Assembly (NCBI RefSeq): GCF_028283785.1
Contig: NZ_JAPWKB010000018.1
Location: 434,001-498,000, forward strand
Source: Paraburkholderia sp.
GTDB lineage: Bacteria > Pseudomonadota > Gammaproteobacteria > Burkholderiales > Burkholderiaceae
Reading direction: 5' to 3'
Length of the DNA: 64,000 bases
The notes beneath the pieces are model-generated. The model was not told where the DNA came from. It did not search any database and worked only from the letters and a program-made list of their open reading frames with translations. Below are positions 46,971-56,764 of this stretch, one piece after another (the stretch's first letter is position 1; the number at the start of each line of letters is the position of its first letter). Made by a program: the position numbers and the translations under genes.

Positions 46971-47872
46971 GCACGCTCACGCCGGACGCGCAAACGCCGC
47001 CGGACCCGCCGCCCGACGTGCCCGCGAAGGCCAGGCCCGCCGCCGATCCGCGTTTCGATCAGCTCCGTTTGCTGCTGCGCTCGCCGACCTTCGTCGCCGG
47101 TGCCGCGATCCTGCTGATGTGGGTGGTCTGCGCGATTGCCGGGATGTGGATCGCGCCGCAAGATCCGTATGCGTCCGATCCGTTGAACTCGCTGATGCCG
47201 CCCGATGCCGCGCACTGGTTCGGCACCGATCAGCTCGGCCGCGACGTGTTCTCGCGGGTGATCGTCGGCGCGCGCGACATCCTGACCATCGCGCCGCTCG
47301 CGACGCTGCTCGGCACGCTCGCGGGTACCGCGCTCGGCCTGATCGTCGGGTATTTCGAAGGCTGGGTCGATCACGTCGTCGGGCGCGCGATCGACGCCGT
47401 GCTCGCGCTGCCGCTGGTGATCGTCGCGCTGCTCGCACTGGCCGCGGTCGGCGCATCGAACCTGACCGTGATTCTGGTGATCGGCATCACCTTCACGCCG
47501 ATCACCGCGCGCACCGTGCGCGCCGCCGTCTTCGCCGAACGTCATCTCGACTACGTCGCCGCCGCGCAACTGCGCGGTGAAAACGCGCTGTACATCATGT
47601 TCTGCGAGATTCTGCCGAACGTGCTGCCGCCGATCATCGTCGAAGCGACGGTGCGGCTCGGCTACGCGATTTTCGCGGTCGCGACGCTGTCGTTTCTCGG
47701 CTTCGGCATCCAGCCGCCGTCCGCCGACTGGGGACTGGCGCTGTCCGAGTCGTACACGCTGATGGCGGGCGGCGCATGGTGGACCGTCGTGTTCGATGCG
47801 GCCGCGATCGCGTCGCTGGTGGTCGCCGTCAACCTGATCGCAGACAGCGTGCAAGGAGTGCTCGACCGATGA
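46967..47872 (+). CDS. ABC transporter permease (DppC/OppC type)
   Basis: 301 residues from ATG 46967. The N-terminal ~35 residues are Pro/Ala-rich and cytoplasmic. HWFGTDQLGRDVFSRVIVGARDIL is diagnostic for the DppC family. The EAA loop is ERHLDYVAAAQLRGENALYIMFCEILPNVLPPIIVE, and FLGFGIQPPSADWGLALSE ends the core. It overlaps the preceding permease and the following ATPase gene by four bases each (ATGA), so the three are translationally coupled. Confidence 0.92.
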   Translation: MSTLTPDAQTPPDPPPDVPAKARPAADPRFDQLRLLLRSPTFVAGAAILLMWVVCAIAGMWIAPQDPYASDPLNSLMPPDAAHWFGTDQLGRDVFSRVIVGARDILTIAPLATLLGTLAGTALGLIVGYFEGWVDHVVGRAIDAVLALPLVIVALLALAAVGASNLTVILVIGITFTPITARTVRAAVFAERHLDYVAAAQLRGENALYIMFCEILPNVLPPIIVEATVRLGYAIFAVATLSFLGFGIQPPSADWGLALSESYTLMAGGAWWTVVFDAAAIASLVVAVNLIADSVQGVLDR

Positions 47873-50061
47873 ACGGTCCGCCGCCCGCCTCGTTCCCCGC
47901 ATTCGACGTATCGAAGAGCGAACGCACCGACGCCTTGACCGTGATCGGACTCACCGTCACGTACCGGATTCGCGGACGCGATCGCGAGGTGCTGCAGGAT
48001 GTGTCGTTTCGGGTGCGGCGCGGCGAAGCGTATGGGCTCGTCGGCGAATCCGGTTGCGGCAAATCGACGGTCGCGATGGCGACGCTGCGCTATCTGCCGC
48101 GTAACGGCAAGGTCAAGGCGGGCAAGATCCTGATTGCCGGGCAGGACGTGCAGAAACTCGGCGCCGACGCATTGCGCGAGATGCGCGCGAACAGCGTCTC
48201 GATGGTCTATCAGGACCCTACGCGCGCGCTGAATCCGTCGCTGACGATCGCGCGGCAAGTGTCGGAGGCGTTCGAGGCATCGGGCGCATCGAAACACGAC
48301 GCATCCGAACGCGCGCTCGACATGCTCAGGCGCGTGCGGATCGCATCGCCCGAACGCGTGATGGACAGCTATCCGCATCAATTGTCGGGCGGCATGCAGC
48401 AACGCGTCGTGATCGCGATGGCGCTCGCGTCGAACCCGGCCCTGCTGATTCTCGACGAACCGACCACCGGCCTCGACGCAACGGTCGAAGCCGAAGTGCT
48501 CGACCTGATCGCACAACTGCGTGTGGAATTCGGCACCGCCGTGCTGTTTATCAGCCACAACCTCGCGGTGATCGGGCGGATGTGCGAGCGCGTCGGCGTG
48601 CTGTACGCGGGCAAGCTGATCGAGGAAGGCGCGACCCGCGATGTGTTCGCGCGACCGCGTCATCCTTATACGGTCGGGTTGTTGCGTTGCCTGCCGACGC
48701 GCGGACGCACCCGGCGCGATGCACCGCTCGACACGATCGCGGGCAGTTTGCCGGTGCCGGGCTCCGTCACGCAGGGTTGCATCTACGCGGAGCGCTGCCG
48801 TCTCGCCGACGCACGCTGCCGACGCGACGCGCCGCCGCCGCATCGCGTCAGCGCGGCGCACGGCGACCAGATGTCGCGCTGTCACTATCACGAGCGGGCC
48901 ATGACTCTGCCGCGCGCCGACGCATCGGACGACACGGCGATGGTGGAAACAAGGGCGGCGACGGAAAGGGCCCGCGCGAATCCCGCTCGCGTGTTGCGCG
49001 CGCAAAACGTCTCGAAGACGTTTCATGTGGGCGGCACGGCGCTGCGCGCGCTCGACGGTGTGTCGCTCGATCTTGCCGCCGGTGAAACGCTCGGTCTGGT
49101 CGGCGAGTCGGGCAGCGGCAAAACCACGCTCGCGAAGGTCCTGCTCGGCCTGAGCGCGCCCGACGCCGGCAGCGTCGTCGAACTCGACGGCGCGAGTTTG
49201 GCGCCGCGCGTCACGCGACGCACCGACGATCAGGTGAAGGCGTTGCAGATCGTGTTTCAGAATCCCGATTCCGCGTTGAATCGCGCGCATTCGGTGCGGC
49301 GGCTGATCGGTCGCGCGTTGTCGCGGCTTGCCGCGTTGCGCGGCGCGGCACAGGAAGAACGGCTGCTCTCGCTCACCGCCGCCGTGCGACTGCCCGAGCG
49401 CTATCTCGGATCGCGCAGCCGGCAACTGTCGGGCGGCTTGAAGCAGCGCGTCGCGATTGCACGCGCATTTGCGGGCGAGCCGCGCGTGGTGGTCTGCGAT
49501 GAGCCGACTTCCGCGCTCGATGTCTCCGTGCAGGCCGCGATTCTGAATCTGCTTGCGGATTTGCAGCGTCAGCGTGGCGTGAGCTATGTATTTATCTCGC
49601 ACGATCTGAACGTGGTCCGCTATCTGTCCGACCGGATCGCGGTGTTGTACGTCGGACGGTTGCTGGAGATCGGACCGGCGTCGGCCGTGTTCGACGGGCC
49701 GCATCATCCGTATACCGAAGCGTTGCTGTCGTCGGTGCCGAGCCTCGATCTCGATGCCGGTTCCGGGATCGATCCTGATGGCGGGAGCGCCGGTGAGGCG
49801 CAGCACAACTCGCCGCGCAACGCGCGCGTGCAACGTATCCGCCTAAGCGGCGACGTGCCCGGTGCAGCATCGACGCCGACGGGTTGCGTGTTTCATACGC
49901 GCTGTCCGCGCAAGCTCGGCGCGATCTGCGAGGAACAGGATCCGCCGTTCGACGACGCGGGCGAAGGTCACCAGATTCGCTGCCACATTCCCGTCGACGA
50001 ACTGCGCGCGCTGCAAACCGCCACGCAAGACCACGACCACGACGCCGACGGCACGCACTGA
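47869..50061 (+). CDS. Fused double ABC ATPase (OppD-OppF type) of the importer
   Basis: A 730-residue protein with two full ATPase modules in one chain. Module 1 (~20-340) has Walker A GLVGESGCGKSTVAM, signature LSGGMQQRVVIAMAL and Walker B LLILDEPTTGLDATV. Module 2 (~370-700) has GLVGESGSGKTTLAK, LSGGLKQRVAIARAF and VVVCDEPTSALDVSV. Each module ends in the Cys-containing oligopeptide-type C-terminal domain (CIYAERCRLADARC and CVFHTRCPRKLGAIC), which in some relatives binds an Fe-S cluster. The fusion replaces the usual separate OppD and OppF. The tail is His/Asp-rich (DHDHDADGTH), like the cupin's N-terminus. Confidence 0.92.
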   Translation: MNGPPPASFPAFDVSKSERTDALTVIGLTVTYRIRGRDREVLQDVSFRVRRGEAYGLVGESGCGKSTVAMATLRYLPRNGKVKAGKILIAGQDVQKLGADALREMRANSVSMVYQDPTRALNPSLTIARQVSEAFEASGASKHDASERALDMLRRVRIASPERVMDSYPHQLSGGMQQRVVIAMALASNPALLILDEPTTGLDATVEAEVLDLIAQLRVEFGTAVLFISHNLAVIGRMCERVGVLYAGKLIEEGATRDVFARPRHPYTVGLLRCLPTRGRTRRDAPLDTIAGSLPVPGSVTQGCIYAERCRLADARCRRDAPPPHRVSAAHGDQMSRCHYHERAMTLPRADASDDTAMVETRAATERARANPARVLRAQNVSKTFHVGGTALRALDGVSLDLAAGETLGLVGESGSGKTTLAKVLLGLSAPDAGSVVELDGASLAPRVTRRTDDQVKALQIVFQNPDSALNRAHSVRRLIGRALSRLAALRGAAQEERLLSLTAAVRLPERYLGSRSRQLSGGLKQRVAIARAFAGEPRVVVCDEPTSALDVSVQAAILNLLADLQRQRGVSYVFISHDLNVVRYLSDRIAVLYVGRLLEIGPASAVFDGPHHPYTEALLSSVPSLDLDAGSGIDPDGGSAGEAQHNSPRNARVQRIRLSGDVPGAASTPTGCVFHTRCPRKLGAICEEQDPPFDDAGEGHQIRCHIPVDELRALQTATQDHDHDADGTH

Positions 50062-50484
50062 CGTCGACATACGATCCGTTCGAAACAGGCGTGCGGCACC
50101 GCGCATAGAGCCATGCAAGCGCGATACGAATCGCGCCGAATCCCGCCCGTAATCCGGTTCGCGTTTCAGTCGCGAAACATTTTCCGCGAATTTTCTTGCG
50201 CGCTCGACGGCGTCGCCAGTCGAGCGCCTTGCCGGTTAAGGCATGGCGTTCGATGGCACGCTTATCGCTATTAACTTTCCCGACGCATTCCGGATCGCCG
50301 CGCCACACGGGCGGTTCCCGGCATCGTCACCGCAATTGTCGAGACGTCGGGATGTCGCCACGGACCGTGCGACGCGCGACGATTGCGGTCAGCGACGCGA
50401 CCCGCGCATAAGCAGGCTCGCCGCACGACAGGCAGCACGGCAGTGACGGCTACGGGGTGTCGGCGTTCGATCGGGAGAGCTGTG
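50062..50484. other. Intergenic region between the ABC importer and the poly-Gly gene
   Basis: An inverted repeat GCGCTCGAC/GTCGAGCGC (about 50199-50226) encloses ten bases but lacks a T tract; it may end the ABC operon weakly. A GTTTC/GAAAC pair lies just before it. GGGAGAG precedes the next ATG. I see no other gene. Confidence 0.4.
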
Positions 50485-51330
<846 letters not shown>

Positions 51331-51711
51331 CGTTCGCGACGCGTATCGGCGGCGGTGCCCCCGCACCGCTGCTTCACGCGCGATCGCCCGGATGGCCCGC
51401 CGGGTCATCGCGGGCCGCTCTCGACGGACGTCGGCAAGCTCAGGCGGTCTGGCGCAGCCCTGACCTGATCTCGCCACGTTCGACGGGACACCGCGTCGCC
51501 GGCAACGGCGGTGACAGTCGATCCCCCGGTCGATTGCCACCGCCTGGGCCCGGCGCAAACGCGGTTTCTCCAGACGCCGCGCGCGGTCTATCCGGCACGT
51601 CCGGCACAATCGACAGCGCCCCGCGCTGCACACGCACTGCGCGTCGGCCGGAACCAAATGGCGTCGATGGCCTCATATCCAATTCAACGTTCGATATGAG
51701 GGCAATCCAAC
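51331..51711. other. Intergenic region between the poly-Gly gene and the Rap1a/Tai-like gene
   Basis: The only clear structure is the hairpin at 51671-51701, listed separately. I see no terminator with a T tract and no convincing ORF on either strand. Confidence 0.4.
51671..51701 (+). promoter_or_regulatory. Hairpin overlapping the ribosome-binding site of the Rap1a/Tai-like gene
   Basis: CCTCATATC (51671-51679) pairs perfectly with GATATGAGG (51693-51701) around 13 bases. The 3' arm contains the GAGG of the ribosome site, about ten bases before ATG 51712. In RNA this stem would hide the site. Confidence 0.5.
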
Positions 51712-52185
51712 ATGAAACGAAACGCTCCCTTCGCTTTCGCGCGCGCAACCGGCGGATTGATGATCGCCGCCACGCTCGGTTTCGCCTCGCTCTCGTCATT
51801 CGCGCAAACGCCGGCGCCCCCCGTTCAATCGCCCGACGCCGTCAATGCCGCCGTCGCGCCGCCAGTCGATCCGAGTTTCTCCGCGTATTCGCTTGCGCAA
51901 ACCTGCAAGCAGAAAAACGACAACGTCGCGCAATCGCAGTGTGTCGGCGCGGTGCGCGGGATCATCCACGGTTATCAATACGGCGTTCTGTTCCTGGGCC
52001 AGCGCTCGTCGCTGCCCGCCAACGAGACGCAACGCGTCTCGCTGTGTCTGCGCGACGCGCCCGTCTCGTCGATCGTCGATGAATTCGTCGGCGACGCGGC
52101 CCAGGTCAGCGACGACTCCCTCAAGCGCACGCCCGCCGAAGTCGCCCTGCTCGGCTCGGTGCATATGCATCACGCGTGCAATTGA
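51712..52185 (+). CDS. Exported Rap1a/Tai-like protein
   Basis: 157 residues. A signal peptide (MKRNAPFAFARATGGLMIAA and on) ends near SSFAQ. The mature domain has the layout of the Rap1a/Tai family: a first Cys in LAQTCKQKN, then SQCVGAVRGIIHGYQYGV, then VSLCLRDAPVSSIVDEFV, and a final Cys at the C-terminus. Tai proteins include periplasmic immunity proteins against type VI secretion amidases, but many family members stand alone with no toxin. No effector gene is adjacent here, so immunity is not supported by context. The match is by eye. Confidence 0.65.
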   Translation: MKRNAPFAFARATGGLMIAATLGFASLSSFAQTPAPPVQSPDAVNAAVAPPVDPSFSAYSLAQTCKQKNDNVAQSQCVGAVRGIIHGYQYGVLFLGQRSSLPANETQRVSLCLRDAPVSSIVDEFVGDAAQVSDDSLKRTPAEVALLGSVHMHHACN

Positions 52186-52209
52186 CGCACCGCACGCGCG
52201 GCGCCGTGC

Positions 52210-53055
52210 CTACAACATCTCCAGCGGCCGCTTGCTGCGCGGCGGCCTGAAATGCGCGTCGATGGCGGCGCACTCGCTGGCATCCAGTGCGAGATCCAGT
52301 GCGCGCCGGTTCGCTTCGACGTGCGCAACGCGCGCCGCCTTCGGAATCGCGAACACGTCCGGTTGCATCAACACCCACGCCAGCGCCACCTCGAACACCG
52401 ACACGCCGCGCGCGGCGGCAATCGCGTCGAGCGGCGAACGTTTCGGCAGGCGTGCGTGATCGACCGGGCTGTAGGCCATCGCGGGCATGCTGCGCTGCGC
52501 GAGCCACGGCAGCAGATCGAACTCGGCGCCGCGTCGCGCGACGTTGTAGAGAATCTGATTGGTCGCGCACCGATCGCCGTCCGGCACACCTGACAGTTCG
52601 GCCATATCGTCGGTGTCGAAGTTGCTGACGCCCCAATGGCGGATTTTTCCCGCGCGACGCAACGCTTCGAATCCTTCGACCGTCTCCGCGAGCGGCACCG
52701 TCCCGCGCCAGTGCAACAGATACAGATCGATGCGATCCGTGGCCAGCCGCTTCAGGCTCTGCTCGCAGGCCGTCTGCACGCCGCGCTTTCCCGCGTTGTG
52801 CGGATAGACCTTGCTGACCAGAAACACGCGCTCGCGAATTCCCGTCAGCGCTTCGCCGAGCAAGGATTCGGTCGCGCCGTCGCCGTACATTTCCGCGGTG
52901 TCGATCAGCGTCATGCCGAGTTCGACGCCCGCGCGCAATGCCGCGATTTCGTCCGCGCGACGCGCGTGTTGCTCGCCCATTTCCCAGGTGCCCTGCCCCA
53001 GCTTCGGAATGCGTTCGCCGTCGGGCAATGCGACGGTCGCCATCTCGGTCGTCAT
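52210..53055 (-). CDS. Aldo/keto reductase
   Basis: A 281-residue NADPH-dependent oxidoreductase with a TIM barrel. The tetrad is visible: Asp in LIDTAEMYGDG with Tyr, Lys in VFLVSKVYPHN, and His in DLYLLHWRG. The NADP-binding end reads AIPKAARVAHVEANRRAL. It resembles the DkgA/YeaE-type reductases acting on small aldehydes and keto-sugars; the substrate is unknown. AAGGAG lies upstream of the ATG. The gene is divergent from the GntR regulator, with about 155 bases between them. Confidence 0.93.
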   Translation of the reverse strand: MTTEMATVALPDGERIPKLGQGTWEMGEQHARRADEIAALRAGVELGMTLIDTAEMYGDGATESLLGEALTGIRERVFLVSKVYPHNAGKRGVQTACEQSLKRLATDRIDLYLLHWRGTVPLAETVEGFEALRRAGKIRHWGVSNFDTDDMAELSGVPDGDRCATNQILYNVARRGAEFDLLPWLAQRSMPAMAYSPVDHARLPKRSPLDAIAAARGVSVFEVALAWVLMQPDVFAIPKAARVAHVEANRRALDLALDASECAAIDAHFRPPRSKRPLEML

Positions 53056-53209
53056 GCTTTCTCCTTTGACAGGCGCGCCGGATCGTCCCGGTTCGCGTCC
53101 GGTTCAGTCTACCTGCCCAATCCGCGGCTGTAGCGTCGCGAAACAAAAGCCCGTCATCAGTCGCGCGCCGATGTCTTAGAATTGCCGCTTGCCCTCTCTA
53201 TTGCGACTC

Positions 53210-53956
53210 ATGACCACTGCCTCGGAAGACCGCTGGCGCGACCTGCGCCCGGACCCGGAAAGCGACACGCCGCTCTACCTGCAACTCGCCCGCAAGCTCG
53301 GCCAGGCGATTCACGACAATCGCTGGAATCCGGGCGAGGCGTTGCCGTCGGAGCGGGTGTTGTCGGACGCGCTCGGCGTGTCGCGGATCACCGCGCGCAA
53401 GGCCATCGCGTTGCTGGTCGAACAAGGGCTGATTCGCCGGACCCAGGGCGCGGGCAGTTTCATCACACCGCGCTACGAAGATCCGCTGTCGCGGCTGTCG
53501 AGCTTCAGTGAAATGCTGCGCCGACGCGGTTTCAATCCGAGTTCGCAATGGCTGTCGCGCGAAATTTCACCGGCCAATCGCGACGAAGTGATTCAACTCG
53601 GGCTGTCGCCCGCGGCGGCGGTGACGCGCCTGCGCCGTCTGCGTCTCGCGGACGGCATCGTGATGGCGGTCGAAAACTCGACCTTTCCCGCTGCCGTGAT
53701 TCCCGATCCACAAGCGATCGGCGACTCGCTGTACAGCTATCTCGAACAGCGCGGCCTGACCATCGTGCGCGCGCTGCAGCATTTTCGCGCGGTGAACGCG
53801 AGCGACGAAATCGCCGCACAAATGAGCATCGCGCCGAACGAGGCGCTGCTTCTGATCACGCGGGTCGGCTACACGACTGACCAACGCGCGATCGAACTGA
53901 CCGATACCTACTGCCGCAACGACTACTACGACTTCGTCGCGGAATTGCGCAAGTAG
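53210..53956 (+). CDS. GntR-family transcriptional regulator (HutC/UTRA type)
   Basis: 248 residues from ATG 53210; a TTG seven codons upstream is an alternative. The winged helix (~20-90) reads PLYLQLARKLGQAIHDNRWNPGEALPSERVLSDALGVSRITARKAIALL, followed by the UTRA ligand domain (LSRLSSFSEMLRRRGFNPSS to the end). The ending YCRNDYYDFVAELRK matches NagR/DasR/PhnF-like proteins that sense sugar phosphates such as GlcN6P. No sugar-use genes are adjacent. It may control the divergent aldo/keto reductase or distant genes. Confidence 0.9.
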   Translation: MTTASEDRWRDLRPDPESDTPLYLQLARKLGQAIHDNRWNPGEALPSERVLSDALGVSRITARKAIALLVEQGLIRRTQGAGSFITPRYEDPLSRLSSFSEMLRRRGFNPSSQWLSREISPANRDEVIQLGLSPAAAVTRLRRLRLADGIVMAVENSTFPAAVIPDPQAIGDSLYSYLEQRGLTIVRALQHFRAVNASDEIAAQMSIAPNEALLLITRVGYTTDQRAIELTDTYCRNDYYDFVAELRK

Positions 53957-53986
53957 CCGCGCAGTCGTCCGCGCGGATTCGCGCGT

Positions 53987-55381
53987 TCAGTCTTCCCAGC
54001 ACGGCGCATCGGCGCCGATTTCCACCGGCGGCCGCGCGAAATACGGCGGGCTCGCCGACATCCGCTCGGCGGGCCGCGTGCCCCGCACACGGCCGAACGG
54101 CGAATCGACCGTCTCCAGACAATCCTGCACGTCGTCGATCGTGACGTCCGGCGCTTGCCAGCCGTGTTCGATCTGTCCCATCGATTGCAGCCAGCGCCCC
54201 GTCTGCGCGAGCGACACGCGCACGTGCCAGCTTCCGCCTTCCTGCGCGCGCCGCGCGAGCGCGATCATCGCGCCGAACGCGGCTAGGTAACCGGTGGCGT
54301 GATCGAGCGCCTGACACGGCAAATGCTTCGGTGCATCGCTGTGCGCGGCGCGGCTTTCGGTCCATGCGATCCCGCTCGCGGACTGCACCAGACTGTCGAA
54401 ACCGCGTCGTTGCGCCCACGGCCCCGCGTGGCTATACGCCGACACCGACACGCACACGATGCCGGGACGCAACTGCGCCAGCGTTTCCGGCGCGAAGCCG
54501 CGCGCCGCCAGTGCGCCGGGGCGATAGGCTTGCTGGAATACATCGGTATCGCGGATCAGCGCGCGCAGGCGATCGCGCGCGGCATCGTCGCGTAGATCGA
54601 GCGTCGCCGAGCGCTTGCCGCGTCCGTTGTCGATCACGAGCGGCGCGATATTCGGCAGATGCGGTCCGTTGATCAGCAACACCTGCGCGCCGTGTTGCGC
54701 GAGCGTGCGCCCCGCGACCGGCCCGGCGATGATGCGCGACAGATCGAGCACGCGCGTGCCCGACAGCGGCCGCACCGCGTCGCCGCGTCCCGGCGCTTCC
54801 GGTGGCGCATCGCCGATCCGCGTGATCTCGAAGAGCGGCAGGTTCGCCACGGCGCGAGCTTGGTCGAGCGCGGCCCACTCGCGCGGCGAGCGGATCAGCG
54901 CCGCGCACAAACCGGCGTCGGCCAGTGTCTGGTCGAGCATCGCGCCGTCCCAGCCGCGAATCGCTTCGGCCACCGCCTCACGCGTGCCGTCGCAACCAAG
55001 CACCTTAAGCACGCCGTCCAGATGATGCGGAAAATTGGTGTGCAACTGAATCCAGCGACCGTCGCGCGTTTCGTAAAAACCCATGGTCGGATGGCGCAAT
55101 TCGGGCGGCGGTCCCGCGTTCACCCGCAGATAGCGCTCGCTGCGAAACGCCGCCGCCGCGCGGCGCATCTCGACATCGATACGCTGCCGGACGCCCGTGC
55201 GCACGCGCAAACATTCGGCGGCGGCGAGCGCCTGCGCGGCAATCGTCGCGCTCGCCAGCGTGCCGACCCGGTACACCGACGGCAACGCCGGATCGTCGCC
55301 GCTGAATGTGACGGCATCCGGTGCTGCGGGGTCGCCGGCCGCGGCGGTCCACAGATGATCGAGTGCGAGAGAAGGTGTCAT
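53987..55381 (-). CDS. CoA-transferase family III (CaiB/BaiF) protein
   Basis: A 464-residue protein with two class III CoA-transferase lobes. The second half shows the family core: LSGTRVLDLSRIIAGPVAGRTLAQHGAQVLLINGPHLPN (with the usual R-AGP motif) and RGKRSATLDLRDDAARDRL. VFQQAYRPGALAARGFAPETL and ICVSVSAYSHAGPWAQRRGFDSLVQSASGIA follow. The usual catalytic Asp at LPNIAPLVID-type positions cannot be placed with confidence. It would move CoA between organic acids. It is divergent from an HTH-citrate synthase gene across an AT-rich operator region, so the two probably form a control unit. Confidence 0.88.
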   Translation of the reverse strand: MTPSLALDHLWTAAAGDPAAPDAVTFSGDDPALPSVYRVGTLASATIAAQALAAAECLRVRTGVRQRIDVEMRRAAAAFRSERYLRVNAGPPPELRHPTMGFYETRDGRWIQLHTNFPHHLDGVLKVLGCDGTREAVAEAIRGWDGAMLDQTLADAGLCAALIRSPREWAALDQARAVANLPLFEITRIGDAPPEAPGRGDAVRPLSGTRVLDLSRIIAGPVAGRTLAQHGAQVLLINGPHLPNIAPLVIDNGRGKRSATLDLRDDAARDRLRALIRDTDVFQQAYRPGALAARGFAPETLAQLRPGIVCVSVSAYSHAGPWAQRRGFDSLVQSASGIAWTESRAAHSDAPKHLPCQALDHATGYLAAFGAMIALARRAQEGGSWHVRVSLAQTGRWLQSMGQIEHGWQAPDVTIDDVQDCLETVDSPFGRVRGTRPAERMSASPPYFARPPVEIGADAPCWED

Positions 55382-55434
55382 GACGAGAATTCCAGTAGAC
55401 GTTCGATTGAAGTCTAGATTTCGCGCTCGCGTCG

Positions 55435-55469
55435 ATCAATCTTGATTAATATAATCAACATATATTGAT
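55435..55469. promoter_or_regulatory. Array of alternating ATCAA/TTGAT half-sites, candidate operator
   Basis: ATCAA (55435), TTGAT (55442), ATCAA (55454) and TTGAT (55465) alternate within 35 bases of an AT-rich block. Gaps of 7, 12 and 11 bases form nested palindromes. The array lies between the divergent CoA-transferase and HTH-citrate synthase genes. Confidence 0.5.
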
Positions 55470-55494
55470 TTGTTCTATCCGGACGTTTTTTCAT

Positions 55495-56742
55495 ATGTCG
55501 ACTCGCCTGCCCAGCCAGCTCACCGCCGCCGAAGCCGCCGACACGCTCGGCATCAGCGTGGCCACGCTGTATGCGTATGTCAGCCGGGGAATGCTGGCGT
55601 CGTCGCCGGATGCGCGGGGCAAGCATCGTCTGTACGACGCGACCGAAGTGCGCCGTCTCGCGCGACGCAAAGCCGACGGCAAGCGCGCCGGCAAAGTTGC
55701 GCAGAAAGTGCTTGATTGGGGCGTGCCGGTGCTGGAATCGTCGATCACGCTGATCGCTGACGGCCGGCTGTTCTATCGCGGTCACGATGCGGCCGACCTC
55801 GCGCGCAGCGCGTCGCTGGAAGACGTCGCGGCGTTGCTGTGGGAATGCAGCCCGCGACGTATCGCCGATGCACCCAGCGCGTTGCCCGCGCCGCTGAATG
55901 GCGCGCAATGGGCGGCGTGGCTGAAGTTATGGGGTGACAGCGCACCGCTCGATCGTGCGTCGGTGCTGCTGCCGGCCGCCGCTGCACAGATGCCGCGCGT
56001 GTGGGCGCTCGGCCGGGACGCGCAACTGGATACCGCGTGTTCGGTAATGCGCCTGCTGGGCGCGGCGATGATGTCGACGTTGCCGTCGAACGAGCCGTTA
56101 CACCGGCAACTCGCCGCCGCGTGGGGCGTGCGCAACCGACAACAGGCGGGCGTCTTGCGTGCGGCGCTGGTGGCCTGCGCCGATCACGAACTGAACGCGT
56201 CCACGTTCACGGTGCGCTGCATCACGTCGACCGGCACGCATCTGTTCGGTGCGATTGCGGGCGGACTCGCCGCATTGTCGGGGCCGCGCCACGGTGGCGA
56301 AACCGCGCGCGTGACGGCGTTGCTGGACGAAGCGTCGCGTGCGCCCGACCTCGACCGTTTTCTCGCGACGCGACTCGTGGACAGCGATCAAGCCGGTTAC
56401 GGCGGCGTGCTGTCCGGTTTCGGACATCCGCTGTATCCGCACGGCGATCCGCGTGCGAGGCTGTTGCTGGAATTGCTCGACGCGTGCGCGCCCGCCCGCT
56501 CGCCGCTTGCCGCGATCAACGCGCTGGTGCGCGCCGTGCACGATACGACGGGCGCCGCGCCGACGCTCGATTTCGCGCTGGCCGCGATCGAGCGCGTGCT
56601 GGGCTTGCCGGCCGGCGCCGCGTTCACGTTGTTCGCGGTCGGGCGATCGGTCGGCTGGATTGCGCATGCAATCGAGCAGCGCAACGACGGCCGCCTGATC
56701 CGGCCGCGCGCGCGCTATGTCGGCGAGTACGACGCATCGTGA
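55495..56742 (+). CDS. Citrate synthase-family enzyme with an N-terminal helix-turn-helix domain
   Basis: 415 residues from ATG 55495. Residues ~8-60 form a MerR/excisionase-like HTH: LTAAEAADTLGISVATLYAYVSRGMLASSPDARGKHRLYDATEVRRLA. The rest is a citrate synthase: VLESSITLIADGRLFYRGHDAADLA, then the three catalytic residues in SGPRHGGETA (His), SGFGHPLYPHGDPRA (His) and PTLDFALAAIE (Asp). All three are kept, so it should be active in a citrate, methylcitrate or related Claisen condensation. The DNA-binding part suggests self-control through the half-site array upstream. It has no adjacent prp or glt gene. The partner gene is a divergent CoA-transferase. Confidence 0.88.
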   Translation: MSTRLPSQLTAAEAADTLGISVATLYAYVSRGMLASSPDARGKHRLYDATEVRRLARRKADGKRAGKVAQKVLDWGVPVLESSITLIADGRLFYRGHDAADLARSASLEDVAALLWECSPRRIADAPSALPAPLNGAQWAAWLKLWGDSAPLDRASVLLPAAAAQMPRVWALGRDAQLDTACSVMRLLGAAMMSTLPSNEPLHRQLAAAWGVRNRQQAGVLRAALVACADHELNASTFTVRCITSTGTHLFGAIAGGLAALSGPRHGGETARVTALLDEASRAPDLDRFLATRLVDSDQAGYGGVLSGFGHPLYPHGDPRARLLLELLDACAPARSPLAAINALVRAVHDTTGAAPTLDFALAAIERVLGLPAGAAFTLFAVGRSVGWIAHAIEQRNDGRLIRPRARYVGEYDAS

Positions 56743-56764
56743 CCGATACGGCGCGCGCCGTCGT

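Noticed and set aside
51712..52185. A type VI secretion effector/immunity pair
   Set aside because: Only the Rap1a/Tai-like protein is present; neither neighbour resembles an amidase or other effector, so an immunity role is not claimed.
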